Counted from the first letter of the stretch, positions 1-9,060 are shown. The stretch is DNA of 64,000 nucleotides from Flavobacterium succinicans LMG 10402 (GCF_000611675.1 NZ_JATV01000010.1:62001-126000), one strand, 5' to 3'. The notes: generated from the letters alone by a model not told the origin. Numbers and translations: made by a program.

Positions 1-454
1 GTTGGAATTTACGAATCGCCCAAACTACATCGGCAAGGACTTTTTCTTTATCCCAAATGGCTAAAGTTTCGGTTGGATTTTTGGAGAAACCAAAATCATT
101 TGCTCTAGAAAAAAGTTGTTCTCCGCCATCAATTTTTCGTGCTTCTATAAGTTCTTGCGTACGAATTACTCCTAATAATTCGCGCAATTGTGCTCCAATT
201 AGATTTTGTCCTCCATCCCCTCGAGTTAGCGACAAATAGGCTGTTCTGGCTTTGGTTTCATTGGCTAAATACGAAATCAATCGGGTATTTTCGTCATCTG
301 GATGTGCCGCTACATAGAGTACGGAACCCAGAAAATTGAGTTTTTGAATTTGATTGTGAATTTCAACTGAGTTGAGTTTTACTGGTTTTTGTGCATAAGT
401 AGGAAAAACATATAAAAATAAAAGCAAGGAGGCTTTACTAAATAACTTAGGCAT
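1..454 (-). CDS. PIG-L family deacetylase (LmbE-like), 5' part only
   Basis: The gene runs off the left edge of the window, so only about 151 N-terminal residues are seen. It starts with a hydrophobic signal peptide ending near YAQ, so the protein is probably exported. It then has the PIG-L/LmbE metal-binding motif AHPDDE, followed by TRGDGGQN and QLRELLGVIRTQE, all typical of this zinc-dependent N-deacetylase family. The family removes acetyl groups from N-acetylglucosamine-like substrates; the substrate here cannot be told. Long Bacteroidota members of this family carry further C-terminal domains that would lie outside the window. The start ATG is on the minus strand at 454. It is divergent from the hydrolase gene at 612, and the shared 157-base gap should hold both promoters. 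Confidence 0.85.
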   Translation of the reverse strand, partial: MPKLFSKASLLLFLYVFPTYAQKPVKLNSVEIHNQIQKLNFLGSVLYVAAHPDDENTRLISYLANETKARTAYLSLTRGDGGQNLIGAQLRELLGVIRTQELIEARKIDGGEQLFSRANDFGFSKNPTETLAIWDKEKVLADVVWAIRKFQ

Positions 455-611
455 AATTCTTCTTTAATTATTGATAGGCCTCAAAAATAGTAATATCCGA
501 TTGGTATATTTTGTTAATTTATGTTAATGTTCTGTTTTGCTTTGATAGTATTATCTCAATATTACTAATTATTTTAAGTATTTTAGTAGATCAATTGATT
601 GAACAAAAATT

Positions 612-1562
612 ATGAAATATACTGAGGATCATTTAGGACTAGGGTTTGAATGCACCGTTATTGAACAACCCGATGATTATGAGGGAAAGGTTATCACTAC
701 TTTGATTAGAAAAAAAGGGAATGCATCGACTACCAAAGCTGTTTTGTATGTTCATGGGTTTAATGATTATTTTTTTCAATCCGAAATGGCAGAACAATTT
801 AACGCTAACGAATTTAATTTTTATGCTCTAGATTTACGCAAATACGGACGCTCTTTGTTGCCTCATCAAAAAATGAATACTATGCGTAGCCTAACGGAAT
901 ACTATGAAGATTTAGACGCTGCTTTAACTATAATTCGACAAGAAGGCAATAAACAAGTTTTATTATCAGGACATTCTACAGGTGGTTTATTGGTTACCTT
1001 ATATGCTTCAGAACGCGTGGATAATCAAAAATTTGAGGCTGTTTTTTGTAATAGTCCTTTTTATGATTTCAATATGCCCAACTACCAAAAGCGATTTTTA
1101 ATTCCATGGGTATGTCAATTGGGTAAATATTTTCCTCAACTATCTATTCCAGGAGGGTTATCACATTGGTATGGATACAGTTTGCATAAAGCACAAAAAG
1201 GGGAGTGGGAATACAACTTAACCTGGAAGCCTCATGTTGTTCCTAATGTTAATGCGGGATGGATCAATGCCATACATGAAGGCCATTTGAAAATCAAGAA
1301 AGGGATACATCTTACTTGTCCCATTATAGTGATGCATTCTGATAAAAGTAGTATGGATCAAAAATGGAACGATCATTTTTTTGAAGCAGATACCGTATTG
1401 GATGTAAAAGACATAAAAAAAGAGGCCGAAAAAATTGTTGCCCCAAAACGGACCATCATTGAAATCAAAAACGGAATGCATGATTTGATTTTGTCCTCGT
1501 TTGAGGTTCGAAAAAAGGTCTATACTAAACTTTTTGATTGGTTAGCGGTACATTTAAAATAA
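612..1562 (+). CDS. alpha/beta hydrolase (monoacylglycerol-lipase / S33-like)
   Basis: This 316-residue protein has the alpha/beta hydrolase fold signature. There is an oxyanion-hole HGF at residues 48-50, the nucleophile elbow GHSTGG with Ser122, a likely acid near HSDKS, and a late His in GMHDL. The family hydrolyses ester or amide bonds of small lipids or peptides; the closest-looking group is the serine-aminopeptidase S33 / monoglyceride lipase group. No signal peptide is visible, so it should be cytoplasmic. It stands alone, converging with the outer-membrane protein gene that ends only 5 bases downstream on the other strand. The substrate is unknown. Confidence 0.85.
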   Translation: MKYTEDHLGLGFECTVIEQPDDYEGKVITTLIRKKGNASTTKAVLYVHGFNDYFFQSEMAEQFNANEFNFYALDLRKYGRSLLPHQKMNTMRSLTEYYEDLDAALTIIRQEGNKQVLLSGHSTGGLLVTLYASERVDNQKFEAVFCNSPFYDFNMPNYQKRFLIPWVCQLGKYFPQLSIPGGLSHWYGYSLHKAQKGEWEYNLTWKPHVVPNVNAGWINAIHEGHLKIKKGIHLTCPIIVMHSDKSSMDQKWNDHFFEADTVLDVKDIKKEAEKIVAPKRTIIEIKNGMHDLILSSFEVRKKVYTKLFDWLAVHLK

Positions 1563-1567
1563 CGTAC

Positions 1568-3397
1568 TCACCTGTAAATAATAGTTCTAGGTTTGTTCAA
1601 TTCAAAATCGAGTAATCCAAAATCACTGGTTTCAAAAGCATTATTGATGAGATTTTTATCATTTGGACTAAAGGTATTCGGATAATAGGCAAACGAAAGT
1701 TGAAAAGAACTGAATACCAAGTAATCATTGTTAATAATAAAGCCAAGCCCAATACTTGAAAAAGTTTGGTTCTTTTGATTGCTTTTTTTGCTGTTGCCAA
1801 TCACGGCTATGGAGTAATTAAAAAATGGATTCAATCGAAAGCCCCACAAGTTCCATGGTGAATAGCTTTGCGTTTGTGCACTAAAAACCATCTTTTTAGT
1901 GCCATACAAAGCGTTATTAAACCCACGTATTCCATTCTCTTGATTAATGGTTAGTAAATCGCCATTGCTGGGTAATCTATTATAACCAAGCACCACTTGT
2001 TGTTTTAAAAATTGCCTAATTTTCCAATCACCCAATTCATATAATTTTGTGAAATAATTGGTTTGAAACGAAAAAGCCGTCTGTGAGGTTTTGCCTTCTT
2101 TGAAAAACGTTCCCCATTCTGTATTCATACTAAAAAAGCCCCAACGATAAAAGTTCCCAAAGGAAGCTCTAGTACCAAGATACAATTGCCCCATATGATT
2201 TTTTCGTTGATAGCCAGCGGTTACACTATAAGCTTTGCCAATAGGTACATCTTCTATAATTCCGTTATTGAATAAAAAGCGCTCTTGGATAAAGTTTCGT
2301 GCATTCAAACCCACACTTATAAGCATTAACTTTTCATTAGAATAAAAATTGATAGTATCGTAAGTAGGTAGCGGTTTTTCTTTAAATAAAACATTTACAT
2401 ACCTGCCGGCTAGAATAATATTGGTGATTTTTGTTTTTTTAGTTGGATCTTTTTCTAAAGCAAAAGCATGACCCAACCAATAATCAGCGGTATTGTATTT
2501 GAAATTTTGAAAGTTAAAAACACCATCCGCAGCTGCCAAAGTATCTTTCTTAAAATGTTCTTCGTAAGCTATTCCTCCTGCCCATTTGGTTAAAGGAGAG
2601 AAAAATTGTCTTGAAATGTCAAAATTTTTGAACGAGTTATTATCCACGCTTTCTTGATTAGTGGCCTGAATTTTTACAAAAGTTTTTCTGAAATTTGGAA
2701 TGGTATATTGCAAAAAATGACCATCTTCACCGTTACTAAATTTGTTAGTATACTCACCTCGAATTTCATGTCCTTGACCTAAGAAATTCCGTTCTTTTAG
2801 CTTTAATGTAGTTTGACTACTGCTAAAAGAGCCATTAGGGATCAAACTCCACGAGTCTAAAACAGTCAAAGTAACGGCTACTGAATTATTGAAGTCGGGC
2901 ACATCATCTATAGTGACTTCAACACGATTAATGAAGCGCTGTGCACGAATTAAACGAATACTTTCTTTAATATTGATGGAATCAAGGGCTTCCTTTTCTT
3001 TAAACAGCAAGACTTTTCTAATCGTATAATCTTTCGATTTTAAATGGAGTTTATTACCCCATTCTTCTACCATTTTAGGGTTCTTAGGTTCCGATAAAGT
3101 CTTTGAATCTTGAATTTTATTACCAAAAGGATCCAAAGTAATAATGGTAATCGAGTGGATATACTTTCCTTGAAAGGGGACGTAATCAAAGGTTGTATTC
3201 TTTTTCGAGCTTGCTTTAGGTTGAATTGGTCGAAACACCAAACGATACAAAAGACTTGTACTTTTTTTCTTTTGAGAAAAACTTTGCAAATTCTTATAAA
3301 GTGCAATGGTGTCTTTGTTTACCGGTACTTGCGCATAAAAAAAGGGGCTCAACAATAACCAAAGCGCAAAAAATAAGAATGATTTTTTATTTAGCAT
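1568..3397 (-). CDS. outer-membrane POTRA/beta-barrel protein
   Basis: This 609-residue protein has a signal peptide (hydrophobic residues 5-22, cleavage near YAQ). A POTRA-like segment follows around residues 80-185, containing the pattern ESIRLIRAQRFINRVEVTI that resembles the BamA/FhaC repeat. The remaining C-terminal part consists of alternating aromatic/polar stretches typical of a 16-strand barrel and ends in an aromatic-rich tail. It resembles Omp85-type surface antigen proteins that Bacteroidota encode in addition to BamA. A role in outer-membrane assembly or secretion is inferred from the fold. It is the last gene of the minus-strand block that includes the MscS-like protein upstream, with a 38-base gap. 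Confidence 0.7.
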   Translation of the reverse strand: MLNKKSFLFFALWLLLSPFFYAQVPVNKDTIALYKNLQSFSQKKKSTSLLYRLVFRPIQPKASSKKNTTFDYVPFQGKYIHSITIITLDPFGNKIQDSKTLSEPKNPKMVEEWGNKLHLKSKDYTIRKVLLFKEKEALDSINIKESIRLIRAQRFINRVEVTIDDVPDFNNSVAVTLTVLDSWSLIPNGSFSSSQTTLKLKERNFLGQGHEIRGEYTNKFSNGEDGHFLQYTIPNFRKTFVKIQATNQESVDNNSFKNFDISRQFFSPLTKWAGGIAYEEHFKKDTLAAADGVFNFQNFKYNTADYWLGHAFALEKDPTKKTKITNIILAGRYVNVLFKEKPLPTYDTINFYSNEKLMLISVGLNARNFIQERFLFNNGIIEDVPIGKAYSVTAGYQRKNHMGQLYLGTRASFGNFYRWGFFSMNTEWGTFFKEGKTSQTAFSFQTNYFTKLYELGDWKIRQFLKQQVVLGYNRLPSNGDLLTINQENGIRGFNNALYGTKKMVFSAQTQSYSPWNLWGFRLNPFFNYSIAVIGNSKKSNQKNQTFSSIGLGFIINNDYLVFSSFQLSFAYYPNTFSPNDKNLINNAFETSDFGLLDFELNKPRTIIYR

Positions 3398-3435
3398 AGT
3401 TGAGCTTTAACATTATCTATTGTAAGCATTCAAAA

Positions 3436-3969
3436 TCAATCGGTAAAATCAGTATATTCAGATGCTTTCTTTTTTTTGATCGAAATTCCTTTTTGAAAAA
3501 ATAGATTGTTAGGATAAATCACCGTTTCACCATTTTCTGCCAAAATGGTAACATGATAGGCTCCAATATCTTCAATTTCACCTTCAACAGCGTATTCTTT
3601 GTCATGAATGACAATAGTATCTCCAATTTTAAAAGGAAACGAAAAAAACAAAATAATTCCTGCTGTGATATTACTCAAAATCGACCATTGGGCAAACATC
3701 GCCACACCAATTACCGTTGCTACAGAGGAGATAGTGATAAAGATATCCTTGGCCTGAACGCCCCAAATTAGAATAATGGTAATAACGGCTAAAACAGAAA
3801 TAAGAATATTGATGTATTTAATGACTAAATTTGTCCTTTTTTCGATGATATCACTAGTTCTAGCGTATCGTCGAATTAGTTTGGCAACCATAGTCCTTGC
3901 TAAAACAACAACAAGAAACAATACTCCGGTACTGATTTCTTGTATTAAATAATGTTCAAAAAAGTTCAT
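3436..3969 (-). CDS. MscS-family mechanosensitive channel (small)
   Basis: This 177-residue protein has two or three predicted transmembrane segments (about residues 12-30, 50-72 and 76-112). The last matches the pore-lining helix plus beta domain of MscS: a glycine/alanine-rich stretch, FPFKIGDTIVI, then a C-terminal beta segment with YPNNLFFQKG. It lacks the long C-terminal cytoplasmic cage of E. coli MscS, so it is a short member. Such channels open under membrane tension and release solutes. It is 9 bases downstream of the Maf gene and probably cotranscribed with it. Confidence 0.85.
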   Translation of the reverse strand: MNFFEHYLIQEISTGVLFLVVVLARTMVAKLIRRYARTSDIIEKRTNLVIKYINILISVLAVITIILIWGVQAKDIFITISSVATVIGVAMFAQWSILSNITAGIILFFSFPFKIGDTIVIHDKEYAVEGEIEDIGAYHVTILAENGETVIYPNNLFFQKGISIKKKKASEYTDFTD

Positions 3970-3978
3970 TTTGTTTCG

Positions 3979-4569
3979 TTATAATTTACTAAGGTACTCA
4001 AAAACTTTATCCGTTGGTAATCCCATTACATTGGTGTACGATCCCTCAATTTTAGCGACTCCTACAAAACCAATCCATTCTTGTATGCCATAAGCACCGG
4101 CTTTATCGTAAGGCTGGTATTTTTCTAAATAATAGGCGATTGCCTGATCATTTATATCGCCAAAAGTAACTTTAGTAGTTTCAGAAAGAATAGCTATCGT
4201 AGCATTTGTTTTAAAGCAAACCGAAGTAATTACCTCATGTGTATTATTGGATAAAGATTTCAAAATCTGAAAAGCGTCATCATAATCTTTGGGTTTTCCT
4301 AAAGCCTTGTCATTATGCCAAACAATAGTATCGCTTGTAACCAAAAGTTCATTATCATTTAGCAATCCTTCAAAAGCATTGGCTTTCAATTGTGCCAAAT
4401 AATTCGTGATTTCTTCCCCACGTAACGTATCAGGAAACACTTCATCAACCTCTTTGATTCGAATTTCAAAATCCAAATCAAGATCTTTAAAAAATTGTTG
4501 TCTCCTCGGTGAACCGGAAGCTAAAATAATTTTTATATGTTGCAATTGAGATTTAAGCATGCTGTTCAA
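3979..4569 (-). CDS. Maf-like nucleoside triphosphate pyrophosphatase
   Basis: This 196-residue protein has the Maf signature near the N-terminus (ASGSPRRQQFF, about residues 18-28), a central TSDTIVW, and the late AGAYGIQEW. The family hydrolyses dTTP, UTP or modified NTPs to the monophosphate and is thought to clean nucleotide pools; the YhdE-type (dTTP/UTP) is the likely subgroup. The first Met gives a 17-base overlap with the upstream UbiA gene, which fits translational coupling. A start at Met4 is also possible. Confidence 0.9.
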   Translation of the reverse strand: MNSMLKSQLQHIKIILASGSPRRQQFFKDLDLDFEIRIKEVDEVFPDTLRGEEITNYLAQLKANAFEGLLNDNELLVTSDTIVWHNDKALGKPKDYDDAFQILKSLSNNTHEVITSVCFKTNATIAILSETTKVTFGDINDQAIAYYLEKYQPYDKAGAYGIQEWIGFVGVAKIEGSYTNVMGLPTDKVFEYLSKL

Positions 4570-5479
4570 TGGTATAATTTAAAATAGGTAATAGAAAAAT
4601 TCCAAATAAAATAATGACTTTCAATAGGGTACTTATATGGCTAAAATCATTTTTGTTTTGTGCTTTAAATAATTTAATAGTACAATAAATAAGTGGCGAA
4701 AGAATGAAAATTAGACTATACAGTGTAATGAGATGCAAGTCATTCAAAATAAAATACTGATACATATAATTAAAAAACAAACCAATAGGAAACAGACAGA
4801 TTACAGCAAGTAATTTAGCGGTCTTGTAAGTTCCTAATTTAACAGCTAATGTATTCATATTATATTCCTTATCACCATCTATATCTTGTATGTCTTTAAC
4901 TATTTCTCGAATGAAATTAATGATAAATGCAAAAACAGCATAGTCTATTAAAATACCAAAAACAGGAGCCATCTGCCGTTGATTTTCCTCGGTAGTAACG
5001 GGATAGACATCAAAAATTCCGATGATCACTACACTAGAGGCCAAAACCAAAGCAACGGCTAAATTACCAAGTATCAACATCTGTTTTAAAGTTGTGCTAT
5101 AAAAATACAAAATGGAGGCCACAAGAATAAAAAATACTGCAAAATTTGGCTTCTCAATTGTATTGGACAACCAAAAGCCTATTGCCACACCAAGTATTGT
5201 TAGACCAACATATAGATTGTAGGCTTTACTTTCTGAAACAGACTTACCTACTATAACTTTTCTAGGCTTATTAATAGCATCGGTTCCTTGATCAAAAATA
5301 TCATTGATGATGTATCCACCAGCTGCAATAAAGACTGTAGCGAATACTAAAAGAATAAAATCAAAATTCGATAACGCCAAATCAATGTTCTGCATTTTCA
5401 AAAAACCAAAACGCAAAGTCAGTTGCATCAAAGCTAATAATAGCAAATTTTGATATCGAATTAATTGTAAGTATTTCAT
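4553..5479 (-). CDS. UbiA-family prenyltransferase (geranylgeranylglycerol-phosphate geranylgeranyltransferase-like)
   Basis: This 308-residue integral membrane protein has about nine hydrophobic segments and both Asp-rich motifs of UbiA enzymes: NDIFDQGTD (residues 59-67) and DIQDIDGD (about residues 195-202). They bind Mg-prenyl diphosphate. Many Bacteroidota carry this subgroup, annotated as digeranylgeranylglyceryl-phosphate synthase-like, although they do not make archaeal lipids. The acceptor substrate is therefore uncertain. It sits between the KdsC-like phosphatase (97 bases upstream) and maf (overlapping), an arrangement I recognise as common in flavobacteria. Confidence 0.85.
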   Translation of the reverse strand: MKYLQLIRYQNLLLLALMQLTLRFGFLKMQNIDLALSNFDFILLVFATVFIAAGGYIINDIFDQGTDAINKPRKVIVGKSVSESKAYNLYVGLTILGVAIGFWLSNTIEKPNFAVFFILVASILYFYSTTLKQMLILGNLAVALVLASSVVIIGIFDVYPVTTEENQRQMAPVFGILIDYAVFAFIINFIREIVKDIQDIDGDKEYNMNTLAVKLGTYKTAKLLAVICLFPIGLFFNYMYQYFILNDLHLITLYSLIFILSPLIYCTIKLFKAQNKNDFSHISTLLKVIILFGIFLLPILNYTIEQHA

Positions 5480-5576
5480 AAAACGTATAGAAATAGGTTT
5501 GAATTGTGAATGCTAATGAAAAAAACGCTTGTTTTTTAACGTTTCATGATAAATTAAAGGAGAAACGCTCAATGAT

Positions 5577-6104
5577 TTAATCTAATTTTCCATCAAAGTT
5601 TTCCATCCATTTGCCTTGCACTTTCATTACTTGTTCTATAACGTCGCGTACAGCTCCTTTGCCACCATTTTTATGAGAGATATACCCTGAAATGGATTTA
5701 ATTTCGGGACAAGCATCTTGTGGACAAGTAGGCAAACCTACCAATTGCATCACATGAAAATCTGGAATATCATCGCCCATATACAACACCTGTTCTGGAT
5801 TGATTTGATACACATCAGTGTACTCATCAAAAGTAGCTACCTTATCTGGTGTGCCTAAATGAATATCGGTCACGCCTAAATTTCTCAATCGCACTCGAAC
5901 GCCTTCATTACTTCCTCCAGAAATAATACATACATTGTAGCCGTTATCAACCGCTGTTTTAATAGCATATCCATCGCGAATATTCATAGTACGTAGCATT
6001 TCTCCCTCATTATTCACAAATACTGAACCATCAGTAAGAACGCCGTCTACGTCAAAAATAAACGTAGTAATATCATTCATTATTTCTTTATAACTCTTTG
6101 CCAT
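5577..6104 (-). CDS. KdsC-like HAD phosphatase
   Basis: This 175-residue protein is a class III-type HAD phosphatase without a cap domain, the size of 3-deoxy-D-manno-octulosonate 8-phosphate phosphatase. The catalytic motif is FDVDGVLTDG (nucleophile Asp18, acid Asp20). Motif II is SGG (around residues 62-64), and motif IV is MGDDIPD. KdsC acts in Kdo synthesis for lipopolysaccharide. In flavobacteria the assignment rests on similarity, and another sugar phosphate could be the substrate. Its start overlaps the end of the DUF2520 gene by 17 bases, so the two are likely translated together. Confidence 0.85.
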   Translation of the reverse strand: MAKSYKEIMNDITTFIFDVDGVLTDGSVFVNNEGEMLRTMNIRDGYAIKTAVDNGYNVCIISGGSNEGVRVRLRNLGVTDIHLGTPDKVATFDEYTDVYQINPEQVLYMGDDIPDFHVMQLVGLPTCPQDACPEIKSISGYISHKNGGKGAVRDVIEQVMKVQGKWMENFDGKLD

Positions 6105-6849
6105 GATTTTGAATAGATTGTGTTAATGTTTTATATAAATTATTTTGATTTGCATTCTTTAAAAAAGCCTCATGAGATTGTATGGTTGAAAAATCGTTCC
6201 GCTTTGCTGGTCCCGTTTGAGCCTCACTTGGTGATAAATCCATTATTTTATTAGCTGTTTCTATGATTAGTGGTTTTAAAACATCAAACGAAACATGATG
6301 TTCTGCACAGATATTCTGACCTATAGCATATAAGTGATTCGTAAAATTATTAACAAATACTGCCGCTACGTGTAAAGCCTTACGCTGTTCCGAATTGATC
6401 GAGTGAATGGATCCTGAAATACTTTGCGCTAACCTTTTAAGGATTTCAAAATCTGGAACACTAATCGCTTCCAAACATAAAGGAATGGATTTAAAACTAA
6501 CTTTTTTGCCCTTAGTAAAAGTTTGTAAAGGATAAAAAACACCTCTTCTGTTTTTAGAAGAAAGCGATTCTAAAGGAGCCGCTCCTGAGGTGTGCACCAC
6601 CAAACGATTTGAAAACGGAAGTTGCTCAGAAACAGTTGCTATGGCATCGTCAGAAACCGCAATAAGGTAAACATCTGCTTCTTTCAATTCAGCATACGAA
6701 TGTACCATTTTTTGAGCATCAAAATCAGGAATAGCAATTGTAGTATTCCGAGAAAATACTTGAACAATTTCTATATCCGATTGCGATTGAAAAGCAGAAA
6801 TTAAATGTTGTGCCACATTACCAGCACCAATAAGCGTTACTTTAATCAT
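6088..6849 (-). CDS. Rossmann-fold DUF2520 oxidoreductase-like protein
   Basis: The 253-residue protein begins at the ATG on the minus strand at 6849 (MIKVTLIGAGNVA). The longer open frame upstream adds 31 residues of poor quality and is not used. GAGNVA at residues 8-13 is a dinucleotide-binding Gly motif. The second half holds the DUF2520 domain with HVAAVFVNNF and a C-terminal KRND segment. The family is related to F420/NADP-dependent reductases, but its reaction is not established. It opens the block DUF2520-kdsC-ubiA-maf-mscS, all on the minus strand with overlaps or short gaps. Confidence 0.8.
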   Translation of the reverse strand: MIKVTLIGAGNVAQHLISAFQSQSDIEIVQVFSRNTTIAIPDFDAQKMVHSYAELKEADVYLIAVSDDAIATVSEQLPFSNRLVVHTSGAAPLESLSSKNRRGVFYPLQTFTKGKKVSFKSIPLCLEAISVPDFEILKRLAQSISGSIHSINSEQRKALHVAAVFVNNFTNHLYAIGQNICAEHHVSFDVLKPLIIETANKIMDLSPSEAQTGPAKRNDFSTIQSHEAFLKNANQNNLYKTLTQSIQNHGKEL

Positions 6850-7008
6850 CTTACAAAAATACTCATTTTTTTTCTTTGTCTTTAGTAGATAGTAAAACCT
6901 TAAAACATAAAAATATGATAATTTTTCAGGAGGGTAATCCACAAAAAAAAGGAACGATTGATGTCATTGCAATACAAGACTCTTTTTAAAAAATAAATAG
7001 TATTAAAA

Positions 7009-7674
7009 TCAAGGCTTTTTCTGAATTAAAATGAGCTCATTATGACTTTCAATTCTTGGTATCGCATTAATTTTATATAGTTTAGCGTCTAATTGTTGTA
7101 TAAAGTTTTTATTCCTTTTGTTATCTGCTTCTTTCAATAACATAGTATTAAAAAGCACAAAGCCATTGGAATTAAGCAAAGAGAGGGTGTGATTGATGAA
7201 AAAATGTTCAAACAAAAAATTAGGCATTTCTTTATCCTGAAAAACATCAATAATCACAAGATCATAATGGTCTTTGCATCTCAAAACATACTCAAAGGCA
7301 TCTTGAATCACTATTTCTACGTTTGGAATACTATTTAACTGAAAATAGGTATTGGCTACTTCAATAATTTCTGGGTCAATATCAACGCCTTTAATCTTAC
7401 CTTTATATCCAACTTCATTAACTAGCGTTTTGATTACACTTCCTCCAGCCACTCCAAGTACCAAAATATTGTTCATGGATTGAATGGAAGAAAAGCCAAT
7501 TTGTTTTAAACCGATTCTCAATATACGCTGTAAACTACCGTAGGAGTAATTAGTGTTCTCTGAATCAATAAGTAATTCACCATTCACCCAAGTTACTTCA
7601 ATGGACTTGCTAATATTGGATTTGGTTTTAAATATAGTAATGGGAAAAACATAACTAAAAAGTTTTTTTAGCAT
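7009..7674 (-). CDS. spermidine-synthase-like methyltransferase-fold protein
   Basis: This 221-residue protein has a class I SAM-dependent Rossmann fold with the glycine motif LVLGVAGGSVI (about residues 70-80), an acidic GVDIDPEII after the second strand, and IIDVFQD near the active site. This pattern is shared with spermidine synthases, but the N-terminal part is short and substrate residues are not recognisable. It may be a non-polyamine methyltransferase. It is transcribed alone, divergent from the acyltransferase at 7741. Confidence 0.7.
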   Translation of the reverse strand: MLKKLFSYVFPITIFKTKSNISKSIEVTWVNGELLIDSENTNYSYGSLQRILRIGLKQIGFSSIQSMNNILVLGVAGGSVIKTLVNEVGYKGKIKGVDIDPEIIEVANTYFQLNSIPNVEIVIQDAFEYVLRCKDHYDLVIIDVFQDKEMPNFLFEHFFINHTLSLLNSNGFVLFNTMLLKEADNKRNKNFIQQLDAKLYKINAIPRIESHNELILIQKKP

Positions 7675-7740
7675 TTCAATAAGTTTTTTTCCAAAAATAC
7701 CATATTAATCATTTATTTTGTGTCAAATTTTCAAAAAACA

Positions 7741-8292
7741 ATGAAAAAACAAATTTACAAGTGGATATTTTTCAAACTTATGGGATGGAAAATAGTCGGA
7801 ACTATTGAGCCAGAATTAAAAAAATGTGTGATGATGGTTTTGCCTCATACTAGCAATCATGATTTTTATTTGGGAGTATTTACACGTGGAATCACTGGAC
7901 TTCAAATGAATTGGATTGGAAAAAAAGAATTGTTTGTTTTTCCTTTTAATTATTATTTCCGTTACATGGGAGGAGAACCATTAGATAGAAGTGGCGGACT
8001 TAACAAAGTAGAAGCTATTGCTTCAATTTTTGAAAGAAGAGACGAATTTCGTTTGGCTGTAGCACCTGAAGGCACTCGAAAAAAAGTAACACAACTCAAA
8101 ACCGGTTTTTATTACATCGCCCAAAAGGCCAATGTGCCCATAGTACCTGTAGCTTTTGATTTTGGCAAAAAAGAAGTGAATTTAGGAAAACCTGTTACTG
8201 TCACTGGAAATTATGAAAATGATATTGCGATTCTTAAACAACATTTTGTGGGTGTAGTGGGCAAAATACCCGAAAACGGCTATGTTTGGTAA
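7741..8292 (+). CDS. 1-acyl-sn-glycerol-3-phosphate acyltransferase family protein
   Basis: The ATG at 7741 (MKKQIYKW) is chosen over a GTG at 7720. The 183-residue protein has the PlsC acyltransferase HX4D motif (H-TSNH-D), the downstream APEGTRKKV block that binds the phosphate of the acceptor, and the IVPVAFDF segment. It transfers a fatty acyl group to a lysophospholipid or similar acceptor at the inner membrane. It is smaller than E. coli PlsC and belongs to a group common in Bacteroidota that may act on ornithine or glycine lipids instead. The exact acceptor is not known. Confidence 0.85.
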   Translation: MKKQIYKWIFFKLMGWKIVGTIEPELKKCVMMVLPHTSNHDFYLGVFTRGITGLQMNWIGKKELFVFPFNYYFRYMGGEPLDRSGGLNKVEAIASIFERRDEFRLAVAPEGTRKKVTQLKTGFYYIAQKANVPIVPVAFDFGKKEVNLGKPVTVTGNYENDIAILKQHFVGVVGKIPENGYVW

Positions 8293-8295
8293 CAC

Positions 8296-8751
8296 TTACA
8301 AAGGCAAACCAAGTAATCCATCTTTTGGACGCAGCGTTTTAAAACTGCCGTCAGCATAAATCAAAATAAGCTGCTCTACCTGTTCTTCACTTACGGTTTG
8401 AAGAGCAGGTTTTTTTTTATCTTGTTTAAGTGTCATTACTGTCTTTTCGTTCGACAATACTGTAGATGTATCAGTAGGTGAGGGCAAAGTTTTAGTGTGA
8501 TTACTTTTGTCAACTACCATTTCCTGTTTCGGAAAATTGCCATTACCTAGCAAAATCCAATACAAATCAACTTCAGGAAATACTGCTATTAATTTCAATA
8601 CAAAATCAAGACTAGGCTTATTTCTCCCCGATAAAAGATGCGACAAACTTGATCGTTGAACTCCAATTTGATCAGCAAAGGAGGCTGCTGTAAGTCCGTA
8701 ATACTCTAAGATTATCTCTAGCCTTTTATTAAAATCATCAGAATTTACCAT
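8296..8751 (-). CDS. XRE-family transcriptional regulator
   Basis: This 151-residue protein has an N-terminal helix-turn-helix of the Cro/C1 type at about residues 18-62 (SFADQIGVQRSSLSHLLSGRNKPS). A low-complexity linker of about 50 residues follows, then a short C-terminal domain with ILIYADGSFKTLRPK. The tail could be an interaction or sensing domain; I do not recognise it. Its start codon lies inside a 7+7 inverted repeat (8742-8759), and similar repeats lie upstream, which suggests autoregulation. It is divergent from the M14 peptidase gene. No toxin or phage genes are near, so it looks like a housekeeping or stress regulator. Confidence 0.85.
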   Translation of the reverse strand: MVNSDDFNKRLEIILEYYGLTAASFADQIGVQRSSLSHLLSGRNKPSLDFVLKLIAVFPEVDLYWILLGNGNFPKQEMVVDKSNHTKTLPSPTDTSTVLSNEKTVMTLKQDKKKPALQTVSEEQVEQLILIYADGSFKTLRPKDGLLGLPL

Positions 8752-9020
8752 TGTAAATTATTTTAAAAATGTTTTGTAATTTACAAAGTTAATTTTTCGT
8801 AAACAATAGGCTAGGGTTTTATTTATAATAAAAACAGTCAAATTCACCACAAAAACACTTTATGTAATGTATTTTAAAATACTGATTATATGTAATTTGA
8901 TTTAAAAATTAACAAAATTAAATAATATCAATTCGTTTGTGTTAGAATTGATTCAAAAGACAATTTGTAACAATTACAATAGTAACTCAATTAACTTTTC
9001 AGATTGATTACAATTGTAAT
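8742..9020. promoter_or_regulatory. intergenic region with four TTGTAA/TTACAA-type inverted repeats (candidate operators)
   Basis: The gap between the XRE regulator and the M14 peptidase contains: AATTTAC-N4-GTAAATT at 8742-8759, over the regulator's start codon; TTTGTAA-T-TTACAAA at 8773-8787; TTGTAA-CAA-TTACAA at 8965-8979; and ATTACAATTGTAAT at 9007-9020. All share a GTAA/TTAC core, as expected for repeated operators of one dimeric regulator. The rest of the gap (about 300 bases) is AT-rich with no gene visible. Short AT-rich palindromes arise by chance, so the link to the XRE protein is inferred from position and repetition. Confidence 0.45.
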
Positions 9021-9060
9021 TTTAAAGATGTTTATTTTTGTTCACTTAAAAATATTAAAC

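Noticed and set aside
57..239. Plus-strand 60-residue frame at the left edge
   Set aside because: It is antisense to the PIG-L deacetylase gene, whose AHPDDE motif and signal peptide are clear.
8296..8751. XRE regulator as the antitoxin of a toxin-antitoxin pair or phage repressor
   Set aside because: No small toxin or phage gene is adjacent; the neighbours are metabolic genes.
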